A stretch of 40,663 bases of DNA, from contig CANIQT010000030.1 of NCBI GenBank assembly GCA_947469885.1, forward strand, positions 1 to 40,663. The letters are read 5' to 3'. Positions 26,616 through 36,421 of this stretch are shown one piece after another. Below the pieces are notes generated by a model. The model made no database searches. It had not been told where the DNA came from and saw only the letters and a list, made by a program, of their open reading frames with translations. A program made the position numbers and the translations under genes. How positions within the stretch are numbered: the stretch's first letter is position 1; every line of letters starts with the position of its first letter. Origin of the DNA: Bacteroidota bacterium (GTDB lineage Bacteria > Bacteroidota > Bacteroidia > 2-12-FULL-35-15).

Positions 26616-27877
26616 ATGTTTTCTCCTTTTCTAATTTTTATATATTTTTCTAAAAACTCATCGTATTTTGGCTCTAAATCCTTCCATTTTAATTGGTCAA
26701 CAAGCTGCTTTAGGTTTTTCAATAATTCAAACTCTTTTTTATAATCCTTTTCCAGATTATACTCATCAAAAATTAAAATTATTTCTGCAAGATGTTTCTT
26801 GTGAAATGTTATGCGTTCATTAACTTCTTTTACCCCTTTGTGAAGCCTAATTAGAACAATATTCCCAATCAGATCATTATAATAATCATGAATATTTTTT
26901 TCAAAACTATAATCTTCAAAACATCTATTGTGGACTAAAATCAACTCGTGATTTTCTACAATTTTATAACCCAATTCTAAAGCTAAAGTAGCGTGCAACA
27001 TGTCGCTTCTTCTTGCAGGTTCCTTTGAATTGAAAACAAAACCCAAATGTGGCACTGTTAAAAACAATTCCGAATTAAAAACAATAAAATTACCACCCCT
27101 TAAATAAAACGGCTCGTTTGACATTTCATCAAATTGCTTATGTAAAACGGGCCTTGTTATTGGTTGGCCATTTAGAATGCGTTTAATTAATGTGTTTGTG
27201 TTTTCGTCTTCGTGTAATTTTATATTATAATAGCCCTTTTCCAATGAGGAAAAATAATAATCATGATAGTCTTCATTTTGATCAATGTCACATTTTTCGT
27301 ACTTATTCTTTAAAATATCCGTTAATTGATTTAATGTGTAAAGTAATGAGGGAATTGGAGGGGTGTAATTGCTCTTTGCAACCAATGCATCGATTTTAGC
27401 TTCTTTTTTACAATATAAATTAAGTAATACTCCGAAAAAATCAACCTCATTACTTAGAATTATTCTATTGCAATCTATCTTGAATGAATTGAAAAGCATA
27501 TCATCATCCACCTGCCAGACAATTGTATTTTGAAATTTTGAATAGTATTCTTTAATATAAATTTGTTGCTGAATTCTACCTCTTTGAATACTGTTTACAT
27601 TTATGTTGCAATTTGCTTCTGATATAAAATCTTGGTAATTGTTTTCCAGGAATGCAATTTCAGATTGATCAATTAAATTAATTTTGAAATTTGAAAAATC
27701 TTCGATTGCTTGTAATTGTTTAAACTCAAACTCATTGTTATGGTATATGATATTTATAACTAAAAAGCAGTCATTGTTTGGGAATGCCTTTAGTTGATCG
27801 TTTATTGAATAAACAAGGTTCTTAGTATTATTTATACTAAAAGTGGTAAAAAAAATATTTATGGTTAACGGTTTCAA
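26597..27877 (-). CDS. GT-A-like glycosyltransferase, first gene of the operon
   Basis: 426 residues from a TTG start (27877-27875). The codon directly upstream is a stop, so no longer start exists, and the sequence begins MKPLTINIFFTTFSI as expected for a first beta-strand. Features: a DxD-type metal/nucleotide-sugar site in TIVWQVDDDMLF (D124-D126), LRGGNFIVFNSELF (260-272) and ARRSDMLHATLALELGYKIV (~288-307), as in family-2-like glycosyltransferases. The C-terminal ~90 residues are charged and helical. There is no transmembrane segment, so it is likely cytoplasmic. It leads the six-gene minus-strand operon and is divergent from the giant helicase gene. Confidence 0.7.
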   Translation of the reverse strand: MKPLTINIFFTTFSINNTKNLVYSINDQLKAFPNNDCFLVINIIYHNNEFEFKQLQAIEDFSNFKINLIDQSEIAFLENNYQDFISEANCNINVNSIQRGRIQQQIYIKEYYSKFQNTIVWQVDDDMLFNSFKIDCNRIILSNEVDFFGVLLNLYCKKEAKIDALVAKSNYTPPIPSLLYTLNQLTDILKNKYEKCDIDQNEDYHDYYFSSLEKGYYNIKLHEDENTNTLIKRILNGQPITRPVLHKQFDEMSNEPFYLRGGNFIVFNSELFLTVPHLGFVFNSKEPARRSDMLHATLALELGYKIVENHELILVHNRCFEDYSFEKNIHDYYNDLIGNIVLIRLHKGVKEVNERITFHKKHLAEIILIFDEYNLEKDYKKEFELLKNLKQLVDQLKWKDLEPKYDEFLEKYIKIRKGENICKLQS

Positions 27878-27936
27878 TTATTTCTAATTTAAAAAACGGG
27901 ATGTAAAGGTAAATAAATGAAGAGGATTTTTATCTA

Positions 27937-27944
27937 CAAAAGTA
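27937..27944 (-). promoter_or_regulatory. -7 box of the six-gene operon
   Basis: TACTTTTG on the minus strand (27944-27937) is a perfect TAnnTTTG. It lies ~60 nt upstream of the TTG start at 27877 and would give a leader of about 50 nt. No clear -33 element. Confidence 0.55.
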
Positions 27945-27972
27945 AATATATAGTTTTATAACCCATAATTGC

Positions 27973-27980
27973 TAACTTTG
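27973..27980 (+). promoter_or_regulatory. -7 box of the exonuclease-helicase gene
   Basis: TAACTTTG fits TAnnTTTG and lies 16 nt before the ATG at 27997, predicting a nearly leaderless transcript. It is only 28 bp from the divergent -7 box at 27937-27944, so the two promoters share sequence. Confidence 0.5.
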
Positions 27981-27996
27981 AATCCTTTGTATATCG

Positions 27997-30900
27997 ATGA
28001 ATTTAGGTATCATAACATTCTTAGCCGAAGACAAATCGCACGGCTACTTATTAAAGCTGGACAAGCTTGAGGAGAAGTATGTTTATGACACAATCAAAAG
28101 AAGCAGCAAAGACGATTCACTAAAGTTTGAATTAAAAGGTGAAGATTTAGGGCTGCAACGATTTCAAATTGTAAACTTCAAAGAAAACGGCAAGAGCAAA
28201 AAGACAGGAAAAGTATTTGCAAAAATTGAATCAACTTATTTCAGAGCAATTGCTGAAGAAGACAATAGCAAATTCAGAATAATCATTCTTGAATTTGAAA
28301 AAGAGATTTACCTATTAGAAGCCGCAAGCGAAGAGTTTGGCGAAACAGCAACGGGAGTTGTAATGTTTCAACTGCTTACTAATATTAGAAAAGATTCAGC
28401 CGAATTTAAGTTTGATAAAATTCTTACCCGATTTCAAGGAAAAGGTGTTACAGGTTTTTGGCTTGACAAATTTGTGAAGTTATCTTTAAAATACAATGAA
28501 AAATATGCTTCCCTTTTTGATACAATCTTTGAATCAACAATCAAGTTTCTTCAATCACAGTTTCAAGAGAATTTTGATTTAAACAAACTGCTTTCAAAAG
28601 CAGTATTGAAAATAAAAGAGAACTGCACCAAACACGAATACAATTCACTTACTTATTTCATTAGATGTTGGCAGAAAAAATATCCTGACTTTTTTCGCTA
28701 CCATGAATTGAGCAAAATCTTAAACCCCAACATTCAACTTAAAACTGAATTGTGGGTTTTGGAACTCTATTTATTTGAAGAATTATTTGCGGACAAAAAT
28801 CAAATCACAAATGAAGTGATTGAATATGCAATCAGTCAAGACGAAGATTGGCAACATGACTTTCTCTTAAAACTCCAATCAATTGACGCCCCAACGGAAC
28901 AAATACAAAAAGTATTATTCAACTTTATTCCAAAGGAACTACCCGAAAATTTTATGAACTTGAATAAAGAGTTGGAATTTGTAAACACAAATTTCCCTGA
29001 CCTTAAAATAAACTACCTTGAAGCTCTAACAAAGAACAGAACAGGTAAAGAACAAATTCTACTTTGGGAAAATCAGTTTATTGAATTGCCTCTCATTAAA
29101 GTTTTGAAAGAAGTTTTTAATCAAATCAGCGATAAAACGAAAACAAAAATTATCAATGCCGTTCCAGCATCTGATAAAGTTTCATTGCTTAACTCTTCGC
29201 TTCAAAGCGGGCTTAAAATTCCTGCTTACTACAAAAACATTTTCAAGGTCATTAAGGGAATGATAAATGATTCAAACATTTTGGTTTTTGACCTTGAATA
29301 TGACGGACACAGCATAAAAGAACTTGCTTTCTCTCAAAGCAGCAAAGTTGCTAACGCAACTTCGCAGAAGGAAATTGAAAAACTTCTTCCGCAATTCAAA
29401 GAAGCATTAAGCAATTCAAATTCATTTTTAGCAGGACATAACATTGAGAAATTTGATATTCCTCTTTTGAAAGAAAAGATGATTGAGTTACCCAATTACA
29501 TTGGAATTATTGACACTCTTGCACTTGAAACGCTTTTATCCCCTACTCTCAAAAGTTTTGCATTAGATACAAAGCATAACGCGAAAGATGATGTTGAACA
29601 TACTTTGAACTTGTTGACTAATCAAGTTGTGCGACTGATTCATATTTCAGAAAGTCAATTAAAGAAGTTTGAAAAATTTGCTGATGAAAAATTTCTCAAA
29701 CTTCTTTATCAGTTGAGAGAAAATATTCCGGAGAGCACAACCGAACTTTACACTCACTTTGAAGCTGAACGAGTTAAGTATTTCATCAACAAAGAAACGG
29801 GAGGCAAGAAAGCAGAAGAATTAAAAACTTTCCTCAATGAAAAAACAACCGAACCAACTTTCATAATTGCACCGAAAGAGTTTTACCCTTTGCTTGCTGA
29901 AATTCCGAATATTCAATTCAGCGGAGACGGTAGCGAGTATTCCAAAACAATTTCTAAAGAAAAAGTTGAGAGTTTGCCTGACGGCAGTTTGGAGAAATAC
30001 CTTTTGGAATCGTTTATTGAAAAATGCAAAACCGAAAACAAAACTCCAATTTATGTAAACCTTCCAAGCAGAATCAAAATTCTAATCAGTGAAAACGCAA
30101 CAACTGATTTTATCACAGAAAAAACAACTCTATCAGCAAAATCAGAAAATCATTTTTGCGTATCTCCCGATAAGCTAACTGAGATAATCCCAATACTAAA
30201 AGAATCAAACCGTTCAGTCATTCTCTTGGAAAGTGATTTGATTTCAGTAACAGAAAAGACATTGCTGAAAACTTTGGACTATGCGATTTTTCAGCAGCGA
30301 TTAAACAACGATTCGTTTTGGATTTACTTCACAGGAGGACAAAGCCGAGTTGAAATAACACGGGAAGACCTAAAACAATTACAAGTAGAAAATGTTGCAG
30401 AACATTTTGAATTCTTTTGGATTGAAAAAAATTCACTTGATACATTTCAAGTTTGGGGTAACTTTGATTTCAAAAAATATTTGAAAAGTAAGTTAGCCGA
30501 AAACAAGGTTCTTGAATTCCATTTCAACAGAGATGAATTAGAAAAAGAAAATTGCAAGTATGTAATTCCTAAAAGCAGTTCGGGAAAACTTTCAATTACC
30601 CGTTACAATCCTGAAACAAGATACAGAGACCGCTACTGGACTTTCCAAACAAACCTTATTAAAGATATTGTTTTCAAAAACAGCAAGCCGACTGTATTGA
30701 TAATTAACCAACACAAGGAGAAACAAAAACTTTACGACTACTTTACTTCACTGAAATATTTTGTTCCTGATTTCAATTCAACACTTATCAGGCAAGTAAA
30801 TCTTTTGGTAAGCCATCCTACAAGTAGAAAAGTTTTAATCATAACGAAAGAACAGATTCCCGAAATTATTTTATCAGAAGATTTGAGCGGTTTCAATTTC

Positions 30901-33900
30901 ATCATTGACAGTTTTGAGTTGGAAGAAAAATGGTTCATCTCAAAGGGAACTGGCTTCTTAGCACAAGCAGAGAAAACAGAAAGTGGTTTAAAATTCAAGA
31001 ATGATTATTCTCAAAATTCAGCGAAAAAAGAAGATGTGGAAGACGATGATGAAAACGAAAACTCAAATCCAATTTCATCAAGTCAGGATGTTTTCGTTTT
31101 ACTAAAAATACAAAAACCAATTATTGATTATTACCGTTGGCTGTTTCATATGGCTGATAAGAATTCAACCGTTTGGCTAACTGATAGCCGTTTGGGAGAT
31201 TTTGCAGGACTTGAAGAAGAATGGAAGGCAACGAAAATGTTTATTTCAATTTGGAGTGATGATGATGAATATGAATTGGACTATCAAAATGTAAATGCAT
31301 TTTTCCCTTCTCCTAAACCAAAGGAAGAAATCAAGTTAGATATTGAAGCGACCAAGGAAGCATTGAGAGAAATTTTCTTGAAAGAAGAAAATCAAAAAGA
31401 GCCACATAATTGGTTTCCTTATCAACATGACTTCTTAAATGAAATTCTCCCCGCTGAAAAAAATATTTTAGTAACACTCCCAACAGGAGGAGGAAAATCA
31501 ATTTTGTTTCAAGCACCTGCATTGTATCGTGGAAGTATTTCTGGAAGATTGACAATTGTAGTTACTCCATTGAAAGCTTTGATGGAAGACCATGTAAACA
31601 AACTTTGGGAGTTGAATTTTTGGGGAAGTGTTGATTGCATTAACCGAGACAGAAAAGACACACAACATATTTACAGAAGAATTGCAGGAGGAGAAATTCT
31701 TTTACTTTATATCACACCCGAACGATTCAGGTCAAAGTCATTTATCAATGCTTTGAAAATGCGTTTGGAAAATGACGGAGGTTTGGAGTATGCCGTTTAT
31801 GATGAAGCACATTGTGTTTCGCAATGGGGGTTAGATTTCAGACCTGATTATTTGAATAGCACCAATGTAAATATTGCACTCAAAGAAAAATCTCACAGCA
31901 AGTTTCCACTACTTCTTTTTTCCGCAACAGTTTCAGAACAGATTTACAATGACTTTCAAATCAGATTCAACAACTCAATAAACCGTTTAGAGAATTACAC
32001 CCAAGCATACAACCCGATTAGAGAACACATTGCAATAAATTTTGCAACAAGCGAAGATGCAGAAGAGAAACTCACAAACATTGCACAAGCATTGTATGAT
32101 GGAAGTTTCAATCCTAAAAAAAGTCGGTGTCTTGTTTTTGTTCGCAGAAGAAAAGATGCAGAAGAAAATATTCAGAGTTTAGAAAGCAAGTTGAATGATA
32201 TTTTCGGAGGCGAAACTTTCACAGGTAGAGTTGCATACTTCCATGCAGGGATGAATGCAGAGGAACGACAAGAAGTTTACAACGCATACAAGTCAGGCGA
32301 TACATACATATTACTTGCAACAAAAGCATTTGGAATGGGAATGGACATTCCAAACATTCACTATGTTTATCATTATGGACCTTCTGGAACTTTAGAAGAT
32401 TATTTGCAAGAAGTTGGTAGAGCAGGGAGAAATGCAAGACAGTTAAACAATGCAGGGTTTTCAAACGACAATCCAATTCAAACCAAATGCTTTTTTGAGA
32501 AAGATGATTTTGGAAAAATCAAAACGCTTTTACAGGACGGAAGAATTACATGGACAAACTTAGTTTCTGTTTACAATGCAATCAAAGCGTATTACTCAAA
32601 GTTTAGAAATTTTGAAACGCAAAGCGACAAGCCAATTGTTTTGCCTTTTAATATTCTAAGCCAGACATCAGAGTTTGATAACATTCATGACAAAGACCAA
32701 ATGTTGAGGTTAAGTTTGTATTGGCTTGAAAAATTAGAAAGAATCAAACTTGGTTTTTATGCACCCGGACAATTAGAATTTAGCGGATACATAAAACCAG
32801 CAGACAGCAAAATTGAAAGCGAAGAACAACGAAAACTAATTACAGAGATTGAAAAAGCGTGGAATGAAAAAGACGAAGGAACAGAAGCAATTTCAATTGA
32901 ACTGAATAAACTTCTTACTGCAACAGAACTTTCAAATACATCTGATTTATTGAAATTGATTTTCAAATGTCAGAAGAAAAAAATCTTTCGCTACGAAAAC
33001 GAATTGATAATTTATCCAACTAAAAAGAAGATGGATGAATTAAAATATTTCAATGACAACAGTTGGACTACACCGAATTATCCGACACTTGAAGCGGTTC
33101 ACGACCTATCAGTAAACCTGATGGGAATGACAGCAGAGAAACAGCAGAAACAATTTGAAGGAAGTATTTTAGAAGAGCAGAAGAGAATTGTTGCAGGTGA
33201 ATTTTTTAATGACAATACTTTGCCTTGGCTTGTTGAAAGAGATACTAATGGTTTGCTTACTGAAAAGTCAAATAAGAAAATTCAGAAGGAGCAGAAAGAT
33301 TTTGAACGCAACAAAGTAAAGTTTGCTTTTACACTTGCTGATTTTATTCCTAAAGTCAGACATCAAACTTTGATTACTCACAAGATTGGACAGAAGCCAA
33401 AAATTGTTCAGGTAATTTATAACGGTTGCAAGGAAAAAGAGGATTGGAAAAAGTTTCTAAAAGAATTCAAGAAAGATTTGATTTCACTTTTGAAATATGT
33501 TAGCAAGACATTCATAAGCAAAGGAACTAAACGATACAATGTTTCAGAACTTGCTTTGCAATTAGGTTTAGAGGAAAAGGAAACTGAATACATTGAAAAC
33601 CTTTTGGCTTATGCAAACTGGTTAGGTTACTTGCATTACGAAGGAACATTTTTACCAATGGGAGTTGAAATGTATTTGCAATCTCAAAAAGAAATCCGAC
33701 ATGAGGAAAGCAATTCAACCGACAAACAAATTCATGAGGAGTTTCAGACAACTCAAAAATTGAGAGAATTGAGATTGATTGCTCTTGAATGTTTATCAAA
33801 CATTGAAACCAAACAAACGAAAGACAAATTCATTACTGATTATTTTGCTTGCGATGATTCTTTAAAAATTATTTCTCTTTTAATTCAACATCTTGGCGAA

Positions 33901-35883
33901 GAACACGAAGCATTAAAAGCATTTCGTGATGAAGCCTTGGTAGGAGCTTATGATGGATTGAGTGAGGAACAGAAAAAAGTTTACGATGAAGAAATCACAA
34001 AGAATGTTCAGGTAATTGCGGGACCCGGAAGCGGAAAGACACACACACTTACACTTCGTGTAGCAAGATTGATTCATCAAGAGAATATCAGACCTGAAAA
34101 TATTTTGGTATTGGCTTACAATCGTGCAGTTGTTGTTGAGTTGAAAGAAAGATTGACAAAACTTTTCAGTTCGTTGGGTTACGCAAATATTGTTCAACGA
34201 TTAAAAGTTTTCACTTTTCACGGCTTTTGCAAATTCAATTTGAGTGATTCAATTCGCAACTTAGAATTTGCACAATGGATTCCGAAATTTATTGAGACGG
34301 CAACAAACCAACCTGGAGTTATCAGTAATCAACTTGGTGTTATCAAATATGTTTTCGTTGACGAGTTTCAAGACATCACTAATGAAAGATTAGAGTTGTT
34401 GAAACTTATCGCGAATCCTAAAAGCACATTCACAACAGTAATTGGCGACCCCAACCAAAGTATTTACGGTTATGAAAGAGTGAATGAAAACGGAAGTAGA
34501 AGTCCGAGAGATAATTATGATAAGTTTGCTTCAATTTACCATCCAGTTGTCCTTCGCATTGGCGACAACTTTAGGTCTTATCCTCAAATCCTGACTGCTG
34601 CTGAAAGATTGCTTGCATACAATGAAGACACTTTTGATTTTGTTCCTTTAAGACCAACCACAAATGCAATACACACATACAGAGAAATAATTCCTTGTGA
34701 TGGAATCAATGACAGTTGGCTTGATAAGTTGGGAGAACTTATTGAAGAAATAAATCCTGCAACTGGAAATAAATATCGTCAGGTTGCAATAATGTTTAGA
34801 AGGAATGTAGAAATTTATCGTGCGTACAATTTAGTTGAAAAGAAAAAGCAAGAACTGAATTGGAATATCAGAATGAGAATACAAGGCGAAGGCGAGGACT
34901 TTACACGAACAAGAGAAGTTGCTTGGGTGATTGACAATTTTTATAAGTCCAAAGCAGACCAAAGAATTACCTCTGATTTTATAGAGCAATTTAGAATCTA
35001 TCAGACAAGTTTAAGAACAAGATTTCCCAATTGGGATTTTTATTACTTGAACTTTTTTGAATGTCTATTACATGAGTTTTCAAAACACAAAGAAGACGAT
35101 TCAACTTACAAAGACCTTTTGGAATTTGTTCAGGAACTTGCACAGAAAGACGATGGACAGTTGAGCAAAATCTATTACAATCATTTAAGAGCAGTAATTG
35201 GAGAAGACCACAAAACAGAAATTGTTTTGACAACAATGCACAAAGTGAAAGGACTTGAATTTGATGCAGTGATAATTCCAGCATCATTTACAAACCTTCC
35301 GCTTAGAGATACGGAACTTGAAACTCTTGACGAAGAACAGTATCGTGAATTGGTTGAAGAAGAAAGAAGGTTGATGTATGTTGCATACACAAGAGCAAAA
35401 TATCGCTTAGTTGCTTTCTATGGTGAACGAGAAAGAGCAATGATGGAAGGAACTAATTATTCTTTTCCAGAGGAAGAAATAAATGCCTTGGGAATTTCTG
35501 TTCCGTCAGGTCTTGACAAATATTTTATTGGTTGGGGAGCAACAGACAGTGGCAATTCAGTTTTCAATACGATTGAACAAACATTAAAATTTGGAAGCAC
35601 AATCTCATTGAGAAAAGCAACTAATAATTGGTTTTTAAATTTGAATGGTTCACGAATTGGTTGTTTGTCAAATAGAGTTTCAAATTATTTATCTACCAAA
35701 ACAAATGGACACACAACTATTGATGGATTTAGAGTTTCCAATATTTACAAATGGACTTTAGAAGACACTCAAAAATTTGATTTGAAAAACAACACTAACT
35801 TTGAAAACAGTTGGACAGACATCGCAAAGCAAAGAGGATATATTTACTTAATTGAATTTTCAGGATATGGAAGAACGGATTAA
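27997..35883 (+). CDS. DEDDh exonuclease - RecQ-type helicase - UvrD-type helicase fusion
   Basis: 2628 residues in one frame. Residues ~1-80 resemble a cold-shock/OB module (weak). A DEDDh exonuclease follows: VFDLEYDG (D432, E434), GHNIEKFD (H481, D487) and KHNAKDDVEH (H527, D532). The ~560-1110 stretch looks like a degenerate DinG-type region without a Walker A (weak). The RecQ-type SF2 engine has LPTGGGKS (1161-1168), YDEAHCVSQWG (D1269-H1272), FSAT (~1308-1311) and EVGRAGRNA (R1475, R1478); no Cys4 RecQ zinc site is seen. The UvrD-type SF1 engine has AGPGSGKT (K2014), VDEFQD (D2122-D2126), GDPNQSIYGY (2150-2159), TTMHKVKGLEFD (~2412-2423) and YVAYTRAK (R2466). A ~150-residue C-terminal domain is unknown. 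All motor and nuclease motifs look intact. A role in DNA processing, repair or anti-phage defence is inferred. Confidence 0.9.
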   Translation: MNLGIITFLAEDKSHGYLLKLDKLEEKYVYDTIKRSSKDDSLKFELKGEDLGLQRFQIVNFKENGKSKKTGKVFAKIESTYFRAIAEEDNSKFRIIILEFEKEIYLLEAASEEFGETATGVVMFQLLTNIRKDSAEFKFDKILTRFQGKGVTGFWLDKFVKLSLKYNEKYASLFDTIFESTIKFLQSQFQENFDLNKLLSKAVLKIKENCTKHEYNSLTYFIRCWQKKYPDFFRYHELSKILNPNIQLKTELWVLELYLFEELFADKNQITNEVIEYAISQDEDWQHDFLLKLQSIDAPTEQIQKVLFNFIPKELPENFMNLNKELEFVNTNFPDLKINYLEALTKNRTGKEQILLWENQFIELPLIKVLKEVFNQISDKTKTKIINAVPASDKVSLLNSSLQSGLKIPAYYKNIFKVIKGMINDSNILVFDLEYDGHSIKELAFSQSSKVANATSQKEIEKLLPQFKEALSNSNSFLAGHNIEKFDIPLLKEKMIELPNYIGIIDTLALETLLSPTLKSFALDTKHNAKDDVEHTLNLLTNQVVRLIHISESQLKKFEKFADEKFLKLLYQLRENIPESTTELYTHFEAERVKYFINKETGGKKAEELKTFLNEKTTEPTFIIAPKEFYPLLAEIPNIQFSGDGSEYSKTISKEKVESLPDGSLEKYLLESFIEKCKTENKTPIYVNLPSRIKILISENATTDFITEKTTLSAKSENHFCVSPDKLTEIIPILKESNRSVILLESDLISVTEKTLLKTLDYAIFQQRLNNDSFWIYFTGGQSRVEITREDLKQLQVENVAEHFEFFWIEKNSLDTFQVWGNFDFKKYLKSKLAENKVLEFHFNRDELEKENCKYVIPKSSSGKLSITRYNPETRYRDRYWTFQTNLIKDIVFKNSKPTVLIINQHKEKQKLYDYFTSLKYFVPDFNSTLIRQVNLLVSHPTSRKVLIITKEQIPEIILSEDLSGFNFIIDSFELEEKWFISKGTGFLAQAEKTESGLKFKNDYSQNSAKKEDVEDDDENENSNPISSSQDVFVLLKIQKPIIDYYRWLFHMADKNSTVWLTDSRLGDFAGLEEEWKATKMFISIWSDDDEYELDYQNVNAFFPSPKPKEEIKLDIEATKEALREIFLKEENQKEPHNWFPYQHDFLNEILPAEKNILVTLPTGGGKSILFQAPALYRGSISGRLTIVVTPLKALMEDHVNKLWELNFWGSVDCINRDRKDTQHIYRRIAGGEILLLYITPERFRSKSFINALKMRLENDGGLEYAVYDEAHCVSQWGLDFRPDYLNSTNVNIALKEKSHSKFPLLLFSATVSEQIYNDFQIRFNNSINRLENYTQAYNPIREHIAINFATSEDAEEKLTNIAQALYDGSFNPKKSRCLVFVRRRKDAEENIQSLESKLNDIFGGETFTGRVAYFHAGMNAEERQEVYNAYKSGDTYILLATKAFGMGMDIPNIHYVYHYGPSGTLEDYLQEVGRAGRNARQLNNAGFSNDNPIQTKCFFEKDDFGKIKTLLQDGRITWTNLVSVYNAIKAYYSKFRNFETQSDKPIVLPFNILSQTSEFDNIHDKDQMLRLSLYWLEKLERIKLGFYAPGQLEFSGYIKPADSKIESEEQRKLITEIEKAWNEKDEGTEAISIELNKLLTATELSNTSDLLKLIFKCQKKKIFRYENELIIYPTKKKMDELKYFNDNSWTTPNYPTLEAVHDLSVNLMGMTAEKQQKQFEGSILEEQKRIVAGEFFNDNTLPWLVERDTNGLLTEKSNKKIQKEQKDFERNKVKFAFTLADFIPKVRHQTLITHKIGQKPKIVQVIYNGCKEKEDWKKFLKEFKKDLISLLKYVSKTFISKGTKRYNVSELALQLGLEEKETEYIENLLAYANWLGYLHYEGTFLPMGVEMYLQSQKEIRHEESNSTDKQIHEEFQTTQKLRELRLIALECLSNIETKQTKDKFITDYFACDDSLKIISLLIQHLGEEHEALKAFRDEALVGAYDGLSEEQKKVYDEEITKNVQVIAGPGSGKTHTLTLRVARLIHQENIRPENILVLAYNRAVVVELKERLTKLFSSLGYANIVQRLKVFTFHGFCKFNLSDSIRNLEFAQWIPKFIETATNQPGVISNQLGVIKYVFVDEFQDITNERLELLKLIANPKSTFTTVIGDPNQSIYGYERVNENGSRSPRDNYDKFASIYHPVVLRIGDNFRSYPQILTAAERLLAYNEDTFDFVPLRPTTNAIHTYREIIPCDGINDSWLDKLGELIEEINPATGNKYRQVAIMFRRNVEIYRAYNLVEKKKQELNWNIRMRIQGEGEDFTRTREVAWVIDNFYKSKADQRITSDFIEQFRIYQTSLRTRFPNWDFYYLNFFECLLHEFSKHKEDDSTYKDLLEFVQELAQKDDGQLSKIYYNHLRAVIGEDHKTEIVLTTMHKVKGLEFDAVIIPASFTNLPLRDTELETLDEEQYRELVEEERRLMYVAYTRAKYRLVAFYGERERAMMEGTNYSFPEEEINALGISVPSGLDKYFIGWGATDSGNSVFNTIEQTLKFGSTISLRKATNNWFLNLNGSRIGCLSNRVSNYLSTKTNGHTTIDGFRVSNIYKWTLEDTQKFDLKNNTNFENSWTDIAKQRGYIYLIEFSGYGRTD

Positions 35884-35898
35884 TCTATTTTAGATTAA
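35880..35898 (+). terminator. Hairpin at the end of the exonuclease-helicase gene
   Basis: TTAATCTA (35880-35887) and TAGATTAA (35891-35898) form a perfect 8-bp stem with a TTT loop, followed by CCTTTTCT. The stem includes the stop codon (35881-35883). All but one pair are A-T, so it is a weak intrinsic terminator candidate. Confidence 0.45.
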
Positions 35899-36142
35899 CC
35901 TTTTCTATTATGCAATTATTTCTTCTTTAGTGGAATTTCTAATAATCATTATAATTTACAAAAAAAAGTACTTTGATAGTTTATCTGATTCGTGCTTCCA
36001 AAAATTAGCATTTATAAAGATCCAAATATATTTCAAAATCAGGTTCATTTGAAACACGCTTGAATTTTCTAAAACACATAATATTTTTTTATTGAACATA
36101 ACAATTTAATAATTTCAATCTTTTATCACTTAATTTATTTTA

Positions 36143-36420
36143 ATGGAAAATAAAACTATATTATTACACAGCATTACAACTGATGATTTTTTTGAGCAAA
36201 TAAGATTAATTATAAAAGAAGAAATAAAGATAGCTCTTATGCAAGATCAACTTTAACAAGAGAAGGTGCAATAAAAATGATGGGCATAAGTAATGCGAAA
36301 TTTTTAAAGGCAATTAGTCAGGGAATAGTTAAACCTCAACTTGTAAAAGGAAGAAAAAGAGCTATGTATTTAGAATCCGAAGTTTTAAAGATTGAAAAAT
36401 TTAAAAGTCCGCATAGCTAA
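36143..36420 (+). pseudogene. Frameshifted excisionase-like helix-turn-helix protein
   Basis: An ATG at 36143 opens a 37-codon frame (MENKTILLHSITTDDFFEQI...) that stops at 36256. A different frame then continues as SSYARSTLTREGAIKMMGIS and ends KGRKRAMYLESEVLKIEKF at 36418-36420. Together they make a ~90-residue protein typical of Bacteroidota mobile-element HTH_17/MerR-like DNA-binding proteins. One additional A in the AAA run before GATAGC (~36228) would restore a single frame, so a one-base deletion (or a sequencing error) explains it. The stop is 1 bp from the stop of the convergent gene at 36422. Its presence suggests mobile-element ancestry for this part of the window. Confidence 0.55.
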
Positions 36421-36421
36421 T

